Assembly: GCA_032191485.1 (NCBI GenBank)
Contig: JAVDOI010000003.1
Span: 22,996,873-23,060,872, forward strand
Length of the DNA: 64,000 bases
Source of the DNA: Leptoclinus maculatus
Lineage: Eukaryota > Chordata > Actinopteri > Perciformes > Stichaeidae
Reading direction: 5' to 3'
The notes beneath the pieces are model-generated. The model saw only the letters and a list, made by a program, of their open reading frames with translations, ran no database searches and was not told the DNA's origin. How positions within the stretch are numbered: the first letter of the stretch is position 1; each line of letters opens with the position of its first letter. Below are positions 24,989 through 38,270 of the stretch, in pieces. The translations under genes were made by a program, and so were the position numbers.

Positions 24989-27889
24989 ACTGAAAAAGGG
25001 CCTCACACAGAGCCCGGTTAGGGGAATTACCCCTGGAGAAATTAGCCCATAATGTTCTCAAATTATAATTCAGAATGTTCTTTTAAAGGCTTGTTAGCGC
25101 CGTGGCTGTTTTAAGAAGGAACGTCTCCACGGAGAGCACAGAGTGCTATTAAAGGGATTACATGCAGGCTGTAGTACAGACGTACCTCACACCAACAGAT
25201 CGTTCACAGAGGAGCAGGGTCCAGATATCTGGACACAACTGTTGACGGCAAAAAAGAAATGCGGCATAATTGAGGTTGAATTATGTCAAATGCACTGTGA
25301 GTCATTTCTAGTGTTCTAGTGAACAGAATAATCATGCACTCATCAATGAGTCATAAATGTGTTAATGGACAAAAGAGCGTGAAAAGTATGCAGACAAAGC
25401 TCACTCCCACTGCCTCTGAGTCTATCTGCAGTCATGCATTTCTGCAGGGCTTTCATATTTCAATTATAATATATAATGCGTTTTAATTTAAAGCAGAAAT
25501 CAGGCTGTGAATAATGAATGGGCTTCTGTCCATCAAAAGCACTTCTCAGAGTTGTGTCCTAGCTTTCCGTTTCACCCTCTAAATGTTTTGAGCTTCACTC
25601 GGTGTGTTCCGTGTACGCAGAGATGCACCGTCTGCTGATGTTTGTGTGTTTATGATTGCAGAGATTACGGGGAATCTATGTTCTGTTGTTTCTGTTGGTC
25701 AACTGTCCCGTGACACAGATTCATTTCTCTTCAGCACCCCCGAGTCTTTCCTTCCAAACACAACATGCTTCTGTAAAAGTGTTGCTTTGAGTAATGAAAT
25801 CAGTATTCAACAAACACAAATGACTCCCCAAGCAAATAATGTTGTTAGCAGTTAATTACCTTCAATAATGTGCTTCACCTTCCTGAGCTTCATCACACAA
25901 CAGGAAGGTTGTCAGCAGCCTTCCCCATCGTGGAGGATCTCCTCACAAACACACAGACTCGGAGGTCTCTCCTGTAGATAAACACCGACTGTGAGTTGTT
26001 CTTATGCTAATGATTAAAGTCAGGAACTAATCTTTGCCAGGAGAAGAGTAGAAAATTCATGAGCATCTGGCTCAGAACCTTTAATCACCGGCCTTGCAGT
26101 CGGGGACGAGGACTTCCCGAGTCCTCTGTGGCTCCAGACCGAGGTCCATGGATGTCCAGGGGTCCCGTGAACATTTCAAAGAGTTCACTTACACGATGAA
26201 TACATTCATGAGACTTCTATTCTCATTCTAAGCTCACATCAGTGTTGTGACGTGTGAATAAAGTAAATGTAACACTCAACAGACCTGACTGGTCTGTTCC
26301 TGCTGTCCTCCCGAATATGACCCAGGAGGACGGAGGCCGTTCACTCGCAGCTGAAAAGTTCAAAGGATCCCAGTTTCATGGATTACATTTGATATTAAAT
26401 CAAAACGCACAACAACCAGAGCCACTGCAGTCGGGACGAGCAGCCGGTCCCACCGGTCCCAGCCTCCCCCCTTCACCCCCCACTGCTCACTTATGAAATC
26501 AATCATCTAATGACGGCTCCCAAACCAACCGACGCGAGTCCTTCTGGGACACACCGACGGTTCCGTCGCCTCCCCTTCAACCTCCCGCTCCGAGGGTGAA
26601 ACGAGTGAGAGAGGAACAGTTCCCGGGACGGAGGAGACGGAGGAGACGGAGGAGGACGTCGTCACGCTTCAGCGGTCAGTCCTCTGACCGCATCGCTGAG
26701 CAACAGTAACCCGGAGATCCAGACTTACAAACAAATAAAGAAAACTGAGAAAACACAGCCTGGCCCAAAATGTTATTCCGTCACTCGGCTTTCTGATGTT
26801 TTTCAATTCCATCCCCGCTGACAGAATAATACACTGTTTTCACATTCAATTATGCAGCAGCTGAACCTGCTCAGGAGAGCAAGAGGAGGAACAACAACAT
26901 TATGTATTCGGCCCGAGAGGACCACCGTTCTCTCCGCTGGTAAAGGAACACCAGACTCCACTGACACCGTTCTTTAAACATTTATTTTATCCCTTTGCGT
27001 CCCCAACATGATCTGTTGCACCGCATATATTTCGATTTATTTATCATTTTTCCCTCCAAGTGTGAAGCTCTTCCCTCAAATCCAATAAGCTGTATTATTC
27101 ACCGTCTCTCCTTGAGGGCCCGATGCTCCCGATGCACCACGAGGTGTGTGTGCGTAGAATATCACCACAATACTCCACGACCGTTTGGATCACTTATTAA
27201 AGAGGGAATGTGCAAAACACACACAGCCCGCTGTTGCTGCAAGGCAGAGAACAAAAATCAGATGATTCCTGAATAATACAAAATCTAAATCAATAAATTA
27301 TAACTGAATTAATTATTTAAATTCATCCCCTTGCCTGCCATTGTAGATTCCAGTTGTAGCCTCGTGACCGCGCTCCATCACAAACATCATTAAACATGTA
27401 GCCGAGTCTCGTCCTCCACAATGAGACGAGTGAGTCGTTCCTCGTCAACGGGAAGTTTTTAAATTGTATTTGTGATCCGTCATCGACACAAAGAACTAAC
27501 AGTGGGAGGAAATGTCCAACTTGCTGCATATCGCCCCAAAACTCATCTGGATGGAACAAACACTAATAAACTGTCAGTCCTGAAGGCGCCTTTGCTAAAA
27601 AAATGGTATTTTTTGGGGGTTTGCTGTCATAATGTTTCAGGGAATTTCTTAAAGAAAAAAAGCCCGGAATTCATTATGTGGCTCAATGTTTAATGCTTTT
27701 CCAACGGTCAATGGCAAAGATTTAATTAACTTGTCAAGATGTGGATCCCTAGAGCCACCTCAGCATGAGATCGAGGTGGGGAAGATGTTTTATTTGATGT
27801 ATTTACATTTTTATTCTTCTTTTCTTTCCAGGCCACACGCAGTAAACGCTGCTTCACATTGTGTTGCCTTCTCCCCCCCCCTCTGTGCC

Positions 27890-28030
27890 TTTGACCATAG
27901 ATGTGTATAAGAAGTGGACGTAGTCCTCGTTATGTCACTAATTGGTTTGTGGACGGCCGTTATGAAGCCTCCTACCACATCGGGTCTGCTTCATGTTTCA
28001 AAGTGAGGTTGAGGTGCGACGTTAGCAAAG
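27890..28030 (+). mobile_element. Interspersed repeat X-like end fragment
   Basis: GTGTATAAGAAGTGGACGTA at 27904 is identical to 58441-58460. The following sequence diverges. Confidence 0.45.
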
Positions 28031-29133
28031 ACCTCCTCCTGTTTCTGTGCAGCACAACTGTTACCAGTGAACATAATCCATTCAGCAATTCAATTATCTT
28101 CAAACTAACTAAACAACTGTCTGGTATAGAAATGAGTTTTCTTACAGAGTATTTGCATCTTCAAGTAGAAGCAGGTATCCCTCCATGTGAAGGCTAACAA
28201 ACGGTTAAGTTGGGATGGCTCGTTAGCACACGGTGATTCAATGTGCTCGCACCAGAAGTCATTGGTGGGGAACGCGTCAGTGTGCTCAGGAGGGCTCAGA
28301 GGTCACCCCCTATTCCCATGTTGCAGTCCAGGCATCGAACCAGGATGGAAGTAACAAATTACATTTTCTCTCATTAGTTAAATGACTTAATTCTTCCACC
28401 TGAATCCCAACCTTCAGGAAATCAGCCTTCCCCTCCAATAATTCACTGTTTCTGATCTCCTGGAAGGGGAGAATGTAATTAGTTAACAGCCAAAGAAGAT
28501 TGATTAACCAAGTCTAAATCAAGAGACGTCCCTGGAAGATTTAAAAGAGTGGCCACATATAATCTCTACTTGCACTCGGTGAGAGACACTTTTAATTATC
28601 CACACCTACAGGGAGAGAAGATGCCACTGAGAATGCTTGTGTGCCGGTTGTGCTGGTGAGATAAACAGTTGTTTGATTTGATAGCAGCACACTTCAGCTC
28701 GGGCGCCTGAGGTTTGGTCCTGTAGGCCCTCGTTCTATAGATGTCTTGTGTATAAAGACAAAAAAACAAACACTGGACCTCTAAAAAAAATGTGTATAAA
28801 ATCCACGGAGCCCCTGCGAGATGCTTAACGGGTGACGGTGATTATCCAACCGGAGAGACTTTTATTGCAGCAGCTAATTAGATATTTTCCCGTAACAACA
28901 GCTCGCGTCCCGCAGGCCTGCTGCAGCGCCTCCTGTTCCTTCTGCAGGGAAGGGACGGTGAGAGAGTTAGCTTAGCCACAGCGGCTTCGTCCGTCCTTCA
29001 ACCGTGGGTTGTGTTTGCTGCTGGATAGTGCTAATGCACGAGCTGCTGTTCTGAACACTTCCTGAGGATATGTTGAAACCAAGTCAATATTTATGAGTAT
29101 TGCTGCTGTGGGCTCGTCCCCTAATGTGTGTAC

Positions 29134-29520
<387 letters not shown>

Positions 29521-29528
29521 GAGAGAGT

Positions 29529-31819
29529 CTTTTGTGAAGGTGCTTCCTGCAAGTCTGACCCTGCTCCAGGTGTCGACTTGTATTCGAGGTTGTTGAGTCC
29601 TGTGAGAGTTTGTACTCGGGGTGACGGACAGACCCTTGTGCTCCACTTTGCGTACGTTAATAATGTACAGACCAGTGTTCTGGGTATTACTGAATATTTA
29701 CAAATGTAATGCTTAAAAAATGCATGCGTGCATACCTTAATCATTATTTGTTCACCTTGATTTTCTTTTGGTTTGTTCTGGTGCGATGATTGTTTACCGT
29801 CATTCCCACCACATCTGTGCAGTGACTCGTGATCCCTTCACGGGCTGCAACTGATGATTGTGTCCATGATCGAGTAATCTGCCTTCATTTGATCAAACTG
29901 GTCTATGAGCTCAAAGATAAATCTTTCACATATTGAGAAGCTGGAACTAGAGAATGTTTGTTGCCTCATCATTTCTGTATGATCTACTTCTACAAGACAT
30001 GAACCATACGATCAGAGTAAGAATGCAGAACCTGTCCTTGTGTTGTTTTTTGTACTTGAGTGACGGCAACCAATTTCTCAAACACATTTTCAATTTATCA
30101 AAAAAAAAACAGTGGACCCTTGACCTCCGGGTCCCACATGTTGGTGTTCATATGTGTCATTTTCTTGCCACAATTTTATAGAGATCGTATTTTTACCGCT
30201 TTTGATGGTGCCTCACCGCTCGGGCGAGAGGTGCGCTAGCTTGCTAATTGCTTGTCACATTTGTGAGTCTGATGAACAGTACATTTCATTAAGTTCAGTG
30301 CCCCATATCGCAATTTTCCAAGCCTACTGTGATTGTAGATGCAGAAGATCAGAAATGTAATTTATGTATTTATGTGCTGACTTTGAATCCTTTGGCTCCA
30401 CAAACAACTCCCTCAGTTTTTGTTTGAGATTGTGCGATGCACTTTACCTCGGTGCTTTGTATTGCTACCGTCGTCCCTGGTGTGATATGTAAATGTGTGT
30501 GTCGTCTGCATAATTATGATAACTTATTTTGTTGCTTTCCAATAATCTGACCCCAGTGGGAAGCATGTGGGACGTTAAAACAATATGATGGCCCCAGAAT
30601 AGAGAGCCTTGGGGAACTTTGCGTGTCCTTTTTTGTCCAGTCGGATTGTGTAGTTATCTGTAGACACACAAAGTTAGTCCCTGTCCCTTATTATTCTAAA
30701 ACCAGTTTTTACCAGACATGTGCACTTGACCGTGTCGAGATGGAGCACCTGAGATTTTTGTTTAAAGTGGACGTCATTGCAGACCTTAACAAGAGCAGTC
30801 TGTTCCTGACTGGAGGGACATCAAAAACTATTGTTTAGTGCCCAAGAAGATGTTCAGGCTGTTGGAACTGCTTTCTCAAGGATTTCACTTTGAAAACGAA
30901 AGGTTTTAATATGAGCCTGTAACTGTATATTAGTGAATGGTCTTAGACTGTCCGCTGGTTCCTTACTTTATTTGGTACTTTTATTATAAATGACACATTG
31001 CTCCATCCATCTTCTGGGTATTAGAGCTGGAACATGTTTTCTAAAGTAACAGGATAGGGATCTTGTAAGGAGAAGACCACAACCTGTATATCTTACTTAA
31101 GTAGCAGATGACTGATATTCTCATGTAATCACCAACTGGAAGCCGACTTTTACCCCTTCTGTCCCATTATCTCCAAAACCGTTTTGTAGCTTTTGGCTTT
31201 TATAAAGTCTTTGCTGGTAATCGCACTTAGAGGCCCCAGTAGAAGCTCTTATTGTTCATGTCGGGAATGGAGCTAATAACATGAGAGAAGCTGTCTGCAG
31301 GGCCCGACGCTGCACACATGGCGGTCACATGGGCTCAGATTTCATGCCAGCGGTGCATGTTTCTGCTTGCCGTGATGGCTCCGTTTATTTCTCGATCACA
31401 GCTGTTGTGTCATGAAAAGCCATCTTAAGTACGCCTTCTGATTGCCCAACTTTTCCTGCGCGGCTCATTTATTAACCGCTCAAGCGCCGTTTTGGTGGGG
31501 GGCCACCCACTCTGCTTTAATTGGAGGTGCAATCTCGTCTTAGTGCCTGATATCGGATATCGCAGAGCTACAGCGACATTTTACAAACCCATCTGTAGAA
31601 AAGTACACTTCGTTTGTCTGTTTTGTTTTCTCTTCTTTTAACAGGGTCTCAAGAGAACTAAGGGCTCCGAAACCAAATATGGAGATTATAGCAGGCAGTG
31701 GCAGGATATGGTCTGCCACCCCCCCACTCCCCCCACCGTGTAGCATGACGGACCATCGGTTTTTACTTTTTATTGCATCTTTCCCAACGTTGCTGCTTGG
31801 AACTCCATTAAACTGCTGG
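29529..31819. repeat. Duplicated segment, copy 1 (left of the gap)
   Basis: About 2290 bp running from TTTGTGAAGGTGC to AAACTGCTGG. It aligns end to end with 32020-34154 but is about 155 bp longer. Most differences are single-base insertions or deletions in short homopolymers, with few substitutions. Confidence 0.95.
30430..30895 (-). pseudogene. Same LINE remnant in repeat copy 1, frameshifted
   Basis: The sequence corresponds to 32847-33290 but carries extra single bases, for example GTGGGAAGCATGTGGGACG where copy 2 has GTGGAAGCATGTGGACG. The reverse transcriptase frame is broken repeatedly. Confidence 0.85.
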
Positions 31820-32019
31820 NNNNNNNNNNNNNNNNNNNNNNNNNNNNNNNNNNNNNNNNNNNNNNNNNNNNNNNNNNNNNNNNNNNNNNNNNNNNNNNNN
31901 NNNNNNNNNNNNNNNNNNNNNNNNNNNNNNNNNNNNNNNNNNNNNNNNNNNNNNNNNNNNNNNNNNNNNNNNNNNNNNNNNNNNNNNNNNNNNNNNNNNN
32001 NNNNNNNNNNNNNNNNNNN
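31820..32019. other. Assembly gap of exactly 200 N
   Basis: 200 unknown bases, a round number typical of an arbitrary scaffold gap. The 195-residue and 115-residue frames crossing it are not real. Confidence 1.
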
Positions 32020-34154
32020 TTTGTGAAGGTGCTCCTGCAGTCTGACCTGCTCCAGGTGTCGACTTGTATCGAGAGTTGTTGATCTGTGAGAGTTTGTACT
32101 CGGGTGACGACAGACCTTGTGCTCCACTTGCGTACGTTAATAATGTACAGACAGTGTTCTGGGTATACTGAATATTTACAAATGTAATCTTAAAAAATGC
32201 ATGCGTGCATACTTAAATCATTATTTGTTCACCTTGATTTTCTTTGGTTTGTTCTGGGCGATGATGTTTACGTCATTCCCACCACATCTGTGCAGTGACT
32301 CGTGATCCCTCACGGGCTGCAACTGATGATTGTCATGATCGAGTAATCTGCCTTCATTTGATCAACGGTCTAAAGCTCAAAGATAAATCTTCACATATGA
32401 GAAGCTGGAACTAGAGAATGTTTGTTGCCTCATCATTTCTGTAGATCTACTCTACAAGACATGACCATACGATCAGGTAAGAATGCAGAACCTGTCTGTG
32501 TTGTTTTTGTACTTGAGTGACGCAAATTCTCAAACACATTTTCAATTATCAAAAAAACAGTGACCCTTGACCTCCGGTCCCACATGTTGGTGTTCATATT
32601 GTCATTTCTTGCCACATTTATAGAGATCGTCATTTTACCGTTTGATGGTGCCTCACCGCTCGGGCGAGAGGTGCGCTAGCTTGCTAATTCTTGTCACATT
32701 TGTGGTCTGATGAACAGTACATTCATTAAGTTCAGTGCCCCATATCGCAATTTTCCAAGCTACTGTGATTGTAGATGCAGAAGATCAGAAATGTATTTAT
32801 GTATTTATGTGCTGACTTTGAATCCTTGGCTCCACAAACAACTCCCTCAGTTTTGTTGAGTTGTGCGATGCACTTTACTCGGTGCTTGTATTGCACCGTC
32901 GTCCCCTGGTGATATGTAAATGTGTGTGTCGTCTGCATAATTATGATAACTTATTTTGTTGCTTTCCATAATCTGACCCAGTGGAAGCATGTGGACGTTA
33001 AACAAATGAGGCCCCAGAATAGAGCCTTGGGGAACTTTGCGTGTCCTTTTTGTCCAGTCGGATGTGTAGTTATCTGTAGACACAAAGTAGTCCCTGTCCC
33101 TTATTATTCTAACCAGTTTACCAGACATGTTGCACTTGACCGTGTCGAATGGAGCACTGAGATTTTTGTTTAAGTGGACGTCATTGCAGACCTTAACAAG
33201 AGCAGTCTGTCCTGACTGGAGGACATCAAAACTATTGTTTAGTGCCAAGAAGATGTTCAGCTGTTGGAACTGCTTTCTCAAGGATTTCACTTGAAAACGA
33301 AAGGTTTAATATGAGCCTGTAACTGTATATTAGTGAATGTCTAGACTGTCCGCTGTTCCTTACTTTATTTGTACTTTATTATAAAGACACATTCTCCATC
33401 CATCCTGGGTATTAGAGCTGAACATGTTTTCTAAAGTAACAGGATAGGATCTTGTAAGGAGAAGACACAACCTGTATATCTTACTTAAGTAGCAGATGAC
33501 TGATATTCTCATGATAATCACCAACTGGAAGCCGACTTTACCTCTGTCCATTATCTCCAAAACCGTTTGTAGCTTTGGCTTTTATAAAGTCTTTGCTGTT
33601 ATCGCACTAGAGCCCCAGTAGAAGCTCTATTGTTCATGTCGGGAAGCTAATAACATGAGAGAAGCTGTCTCAGGCCGACGCTGCACACATGGCGGTCACA
33701 TGGCTCAGATTTCATGCCAGCGTGCATGTTCTGCTTGCCGTGATGCTCGTTTATTTCTCGATCACAGCTGTTGTGTCATGAAAGCCTCTTAAGTACGCCT
33801 TCTGATTGCCAACTTTTCCTGCGCGGCTCATTTATTAACCGCTCAAGCGCCGTTTTGTGGGGCCACCACTCTGCTTTAATTGGAGGTGCATCTCGTCTTA
33901 TTGCCTGATATCGATATCGCAGCTACAGCTCATTTTACAAACCATTGTAGAAAAGTACACTTCGTTGTCTTTTGTTTCTCTTCTTTTAACAGGGTCCAAG
34001 AGAACTAAGGCTCCGAAACCAATATGGAGATTATAGCAGCAGTGGCAGGATGGTCTGCCCCCCCCCCCCCCCCCCCTGTAGCATGACGGACCATCGGTTT
34101 TTACTTTTTATTGCATCTTTCCAAGTTGCTGCTTGGAACTCCATTAAACTGCTG
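32020..34154. repeat. Duplicated segment, copy 2 (right of the gap)
   Basis: About 2135 bp, collinear with 29529-31819. It continues into unique sequence at 34155, after AAACTGCTGC. It carries a C run at 34058-34076 where copy 1 has a mixed C and A tract. Confidence 0.95.
32847..33290 (-). pseudogene. LINE reverse transcriptase remnant in repeat copy 2
   Basis: A 147-residue minus-strand open stretch contains VPQGSILGPHLFN and YADDTHIYIS and is related to the LINE at 46757-47371. Compared with that copy it lacks several short blocks of the palm region. It lies in the second copy of the duplicated segment, where the frame is intact over this part. Confidence 0.85.
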
Positions 34155-34594
34155 CTTGTTGTCAGACTGGAGGTCTCCTGTTTAACTGTCACAGCTTAGT
34201 TTTAATCACATTACAGTAAGATTTTCCTCATGTTTCTTTGTCATTTTACAATATTATTCATAATGAGTAGTGTCTTGTGATCACACAGCCGGGTAGTTCG
34301 TCTGTCTGAGGTTTTTACATCTTTAATCCAGAGGCGCCATGAAAACAAACCTCAGCTTGATGCTAGCAGCTCTGTGAGGGGGTACTCGGGGACATCAGTG
34401 CATGAATTGAGTTTTTTATTGACAATGCACTCAAAAGGAAATATACGACACATGTAAATAAATAATGCAGCCTCTTGTCCAATATTTGTCAAAAGGATAA
34501 ATCACAATAAAGTCCAGGGGCTTGTTTATGTTTTGGTCCTTTGGGTGGAGGTTTATGTTTGAGTGAGTGTATGAGCACGAAAGGTATGAATCAG

Positions 34595-34618
34595 TGTGTG
34601 TGTGTGTGTGTGTGTGTG
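34595..34618 (+). repeat. (TG)n microsatellite
   Basis: Twelve perfect units. Confidence 0.97.
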
Positions 34619-34984
34619 CGCCTGCATGTAGGAATTCAATAATTAATACATAAATCAGCTCAACTTATACCTAAATTTGTCAAAATCAATCAGGCTTAAA
34701 ACCACATATTCTCTTAACCCGGAGAGAATTCCCAAAGTAATGCATGAACTAAAACAAACAGGATGAGTATTTACAGTAGACGACTTACTGCAACTCAACC
34801 GATTCAATCGTTTAATATTTAGGACCAGCTGCTGCTGCTGCAGCTCTTCAGGGACGACTTAACGTTTCCAAGAGAGCTAGTCGGCTCAAGGCTCGTAGGT
34901 CACCACTCCACATGTTAGACCGACGAGTCCTCTCCTGGTTCTCCATCTGGTGGGATAACTGTGGACATTAATAAGCAGAAAAAG

Positions 34985-35110
34985 AACTACTTAAGCTTTG
35001 AGCTAAATGCTAAACTCGGCGAGCTAACATGCTCACAGTGACAATGCTAACATGCTGAGGTTTAATAAGGTTTACCATGTTCACCGTCTTAGGTTAGCGC
35101 GTTAGCGCGT
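34985..35110 (-). mobile_element. Interspersed repeat Y fragment (GCTAACATGCT type), minus orientation
   Basis: GAGCTAACATGCTCACAGTG, ACAATGCTAACATGCTGAGG and TTTACCATGTTCACCGTCTT form a series I recall from a common percomorph repeat. A longer, interrupted copy in the opposite orientation lies at 57930-58870. Confidence 0.6.
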
Positions 35111-35245
35111 TAGCGTGCTTAATAATGGTTAATAAGGGATCAACAAAGTGATTCCAATTCATCCTGAGAAGAACATAAATATCAAGACAGAAACGGCAAC
35201 ATGCTGGTGACGTTAGAGGGAAAGTGTGTGGATCAAGTCATAGGC

Positions 35246-35246
<1 letters not shown>

Positions 35247-35281
<35 letters not shown>
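35247..35281 (+). repeat. (CAT)n microsatellite
   Basis: About 11 to 12 perfect units. Confidence 0.97.
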
Positions 35282-35282
<1 letters not shown>

Positions 35283-37270
35283 CCCCTGGGCTTTTATTCA
35301 TACTCAGAACACACGGAGGAGTGTGTGCAAGTCGACACTTTAAAGCTGTATGTACAAAGACAGAGTAGCTGTTGAACATCTTTCTACGGTTGCACTGTTG
35401 CCGTGTTTAATATTCAATGTTACTGTCGAGCTTCTGCTCCCACTTGTGTGTCTCAAACTAACAGTAAGCACTTACAATGGTCAACACAGCCTTTACTTCC
35501 ACTGCATCATTCATGGAAAGGGGAGCTTCCTTTCTTCAGCCTCGTAGTGATGAAGACAGAAGTGATGACGATGTTTTCATGATGATGTGCGTCGTCATTT
35601 AGTGTCTTTTCTTTTGTTGTTGACGAGATTCAAATGAGGAGCTGTTGATGTGTCTGTTTCTTTGCTGGTCCAGTGAATTACATGTCTGACGGCGGCATTG
35701 ATTTCCCTACAATGGTCTCATACAGTAGAAGCAGCATCGTTACAGTCTAAATGGTATCGAACGAGACCAAAAAGAACGACGGTGTCGTGGTTGACGTCGT
35801 CTTATCTTCACCCTCTCGCTCTCTCATTATGGCTTGTGCGCTGGTCACCGCTGTGAAAGCGTTATGTGACAGGCTGACATTATAAATGAGCTCTGCCTCA
35901 GTCTGTCGTTCTCTTTCATTAAAGTGAGCTGTGATGAGCCAGCTTTGTTGGGTTTGAGTCATAGACCCCGTCCCTCCCTCATTAACACCCAGAGGAAGCT
36001 GGCTTCACGCTCCCGCTGCTGCCTCACTAGAGACGGGACAAAGAATGCACATTCTGAACCAGCATTTCACCTGCACACATGCATGTTATTCTGCAGTATT
36101 TCTATGTGAACGCGCTCCGTCTGTGGGCCCGTGCTGACGTGGGCGTTCGGTCCTACGTATATATGTACGGTGCCTGTAACGTGTGTGTGATTCTGCTGAG
36201 AGAGATCATTAGCAGTAATGTGCGCCGGCCTGATTCTCTGCTTCTTTAGATGTATTAATATTGTGGAGGAGTCACCTGGTGAAGCTGAAAGCTTATGCAA
36301 GCACAATCACGTACGGTGCACACTGGGCCTCATTATCAGGACAGAGACGGGGGATTTGCGTACACAGTATTTTAGTATATAGACATGTTGAAACAAAAAA
36401 ATTGACTTTTAATGTGTCGCACTTTTGAACAGAGGATTTTATTGTGCCCCTTCATGAACTTCAGAGAATCATTCATCATTTGTGAAACAGCTTTATGGTT
36501 TGCTCTGTGAAGCTGTAGTGTAAACAATTAATAAATAACATCAAATACATCTATGAAATACAATAAAATAGAATATTTAGTGTGTCTGTGACTCTGTGTG
36601 GTCATTCTTTTATCCTACTCTTTACTGGAAATTATGGCTGCATGATTATAATTAGTTTTAATTATGCAGGAAGGTTGCAGAATGAACACAAATGGGATAG
36701 AGCAGTAAGTTTAGATATTAAGATATGTATAAATATACCAAACAGACCCATTTAAACTAAAGAGCTGTGAAACAAACCTAAATAATACTTGCCAATAATA
36801 ATTGCTGACTTTTTAAATGCAGCTGCCTCGTGTCTTCAGTGAAGCAGCAGAGGCAGCATGCATGATGAGACGTGTGCTGATACAGATGACGATGCTGGTT
36901 TATCTGAAGTTAACTGCTGACGGTGCGTTCATTTGCTGGTTTTGAAAATGCAAAATCGTAAGTACAAGAGTTGGCTGACGAAAAGAATTGCATTCACAAA
37001 CTGCATCGTGTTGGAAATCCAATATGGAAGTCATGAAAAGGATAATATTTATGTGACCGCTCCTTGGATTCATACAAAGCTGTTTGTTACGTTATTCCAT
37101 GTGATTATTATCAAAGGTGATTCAATATCCCATCAATATCCCAACGAGATTGCAAATATTAGGAGTGTCACCGACAAAAAACACGACTATCCAAACACAA
37201 ATCACTTGTTTTTGGTCTAAACGTCACAAACGCATAAATCCCATCTGTGAACACGTCTAATCTCCGCAAC

Positions 37271-38227
37271 CAGCGTCGGAAATCCACGAGGGCAAAGGGC
37301 AAAACTGCCCCTAAGAAATATAATGTTGCCCCTGATATCACTAGTAGAGGGGCAAAAAATGCCCCCATAATCTCCTCTAATAATAATGATAATTGAATGA
37401 ACTTGTCAAAAAGATCGTAGCCTATATGACCCGGTCCAGTTGCCATAGAATGTTTTACCGAACTTTCTAAAACAATAAATGAATGGAGCGCTTCTTAATC
37501 AGACCTGTGACTGTGAGACTGCGGTCCACTCAGCAGACACTTACATGTTAGTGCACCTATAAGCTGAGATTCACGGTAAACGCATTCAAACGGCACAGAT
37601 CGGGAGCGAGCGAAGGACTTTGAAAGTTAGCGGAAAGATTAACGTGAGACAACATCCGGTTTCTTCAGATGAACATCCGGTTTTCAGAATAAGATGCCAA
37701 CAAAGTATACATATTTATGGAAGCCCATTCCTGCCAGCAAAAAAATAAATAAGAACCCAAAAAAAAAAAATGTAATTCACAAAAAAAAAAAAATAATAAT
37801 AATAATAATTCTAATAATTTTTTATTTTTTTTTATTTTACTTTTTTTCCACCAGCAAAAAAAAAAAAAAAACTTTTGGTGCATCCATCTGTAACCATAAC
37901 ACTGCACTGACCAGATTTTTCCAGTTGCTATAGAAAGTCGAAATTATGAGATACTTTAACACAACAGTCATAGAAGCAGCTATGACATATGAATGGATTG
38001 TGAGTACATTGAAGACTTCTTTAAAACGTGGCTTTACAACACATGAAATACAGATGATGTTTCACATGGATTGTACTGAGCAAACGCACCCTTGAAGCTC
38101 TGGAGTATAAAGAATGAAACCAATGTGGCGACCAATAAACTATGCCCATTCACGCCAGCAAAAAAAAAAAAAATAAGATCACCAAAAAAATGAATTCAGA
38201 AAAAAAAATAATAATAATTAATTCACA

Positions 38228-38270
<43 letters not shown>

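Larger units (their letters stand above)
19956..29133. other. No gene seen; scattered repeat fragments
   Basis: About 9 kb with only short frames. Repeat fragments are listed separately. Confidence 0.6.
34155..37262. other. No gene seen
   Basis: Apart from the listed repeat Y fragment and microsatellites, only short frames. Confidence 0.6.

Noticed and set aside
31540..32127. 195-residue frame through the N run
   Set aside because: More than a third of its residues are translated from unknown bases.
37168..37446. 92-residue hydrophobic minus-strand frame
   Set aside because: It straddles the boundary of the hAT element at 37271, so it cannot be an old conserved gene, and it resembles no family.
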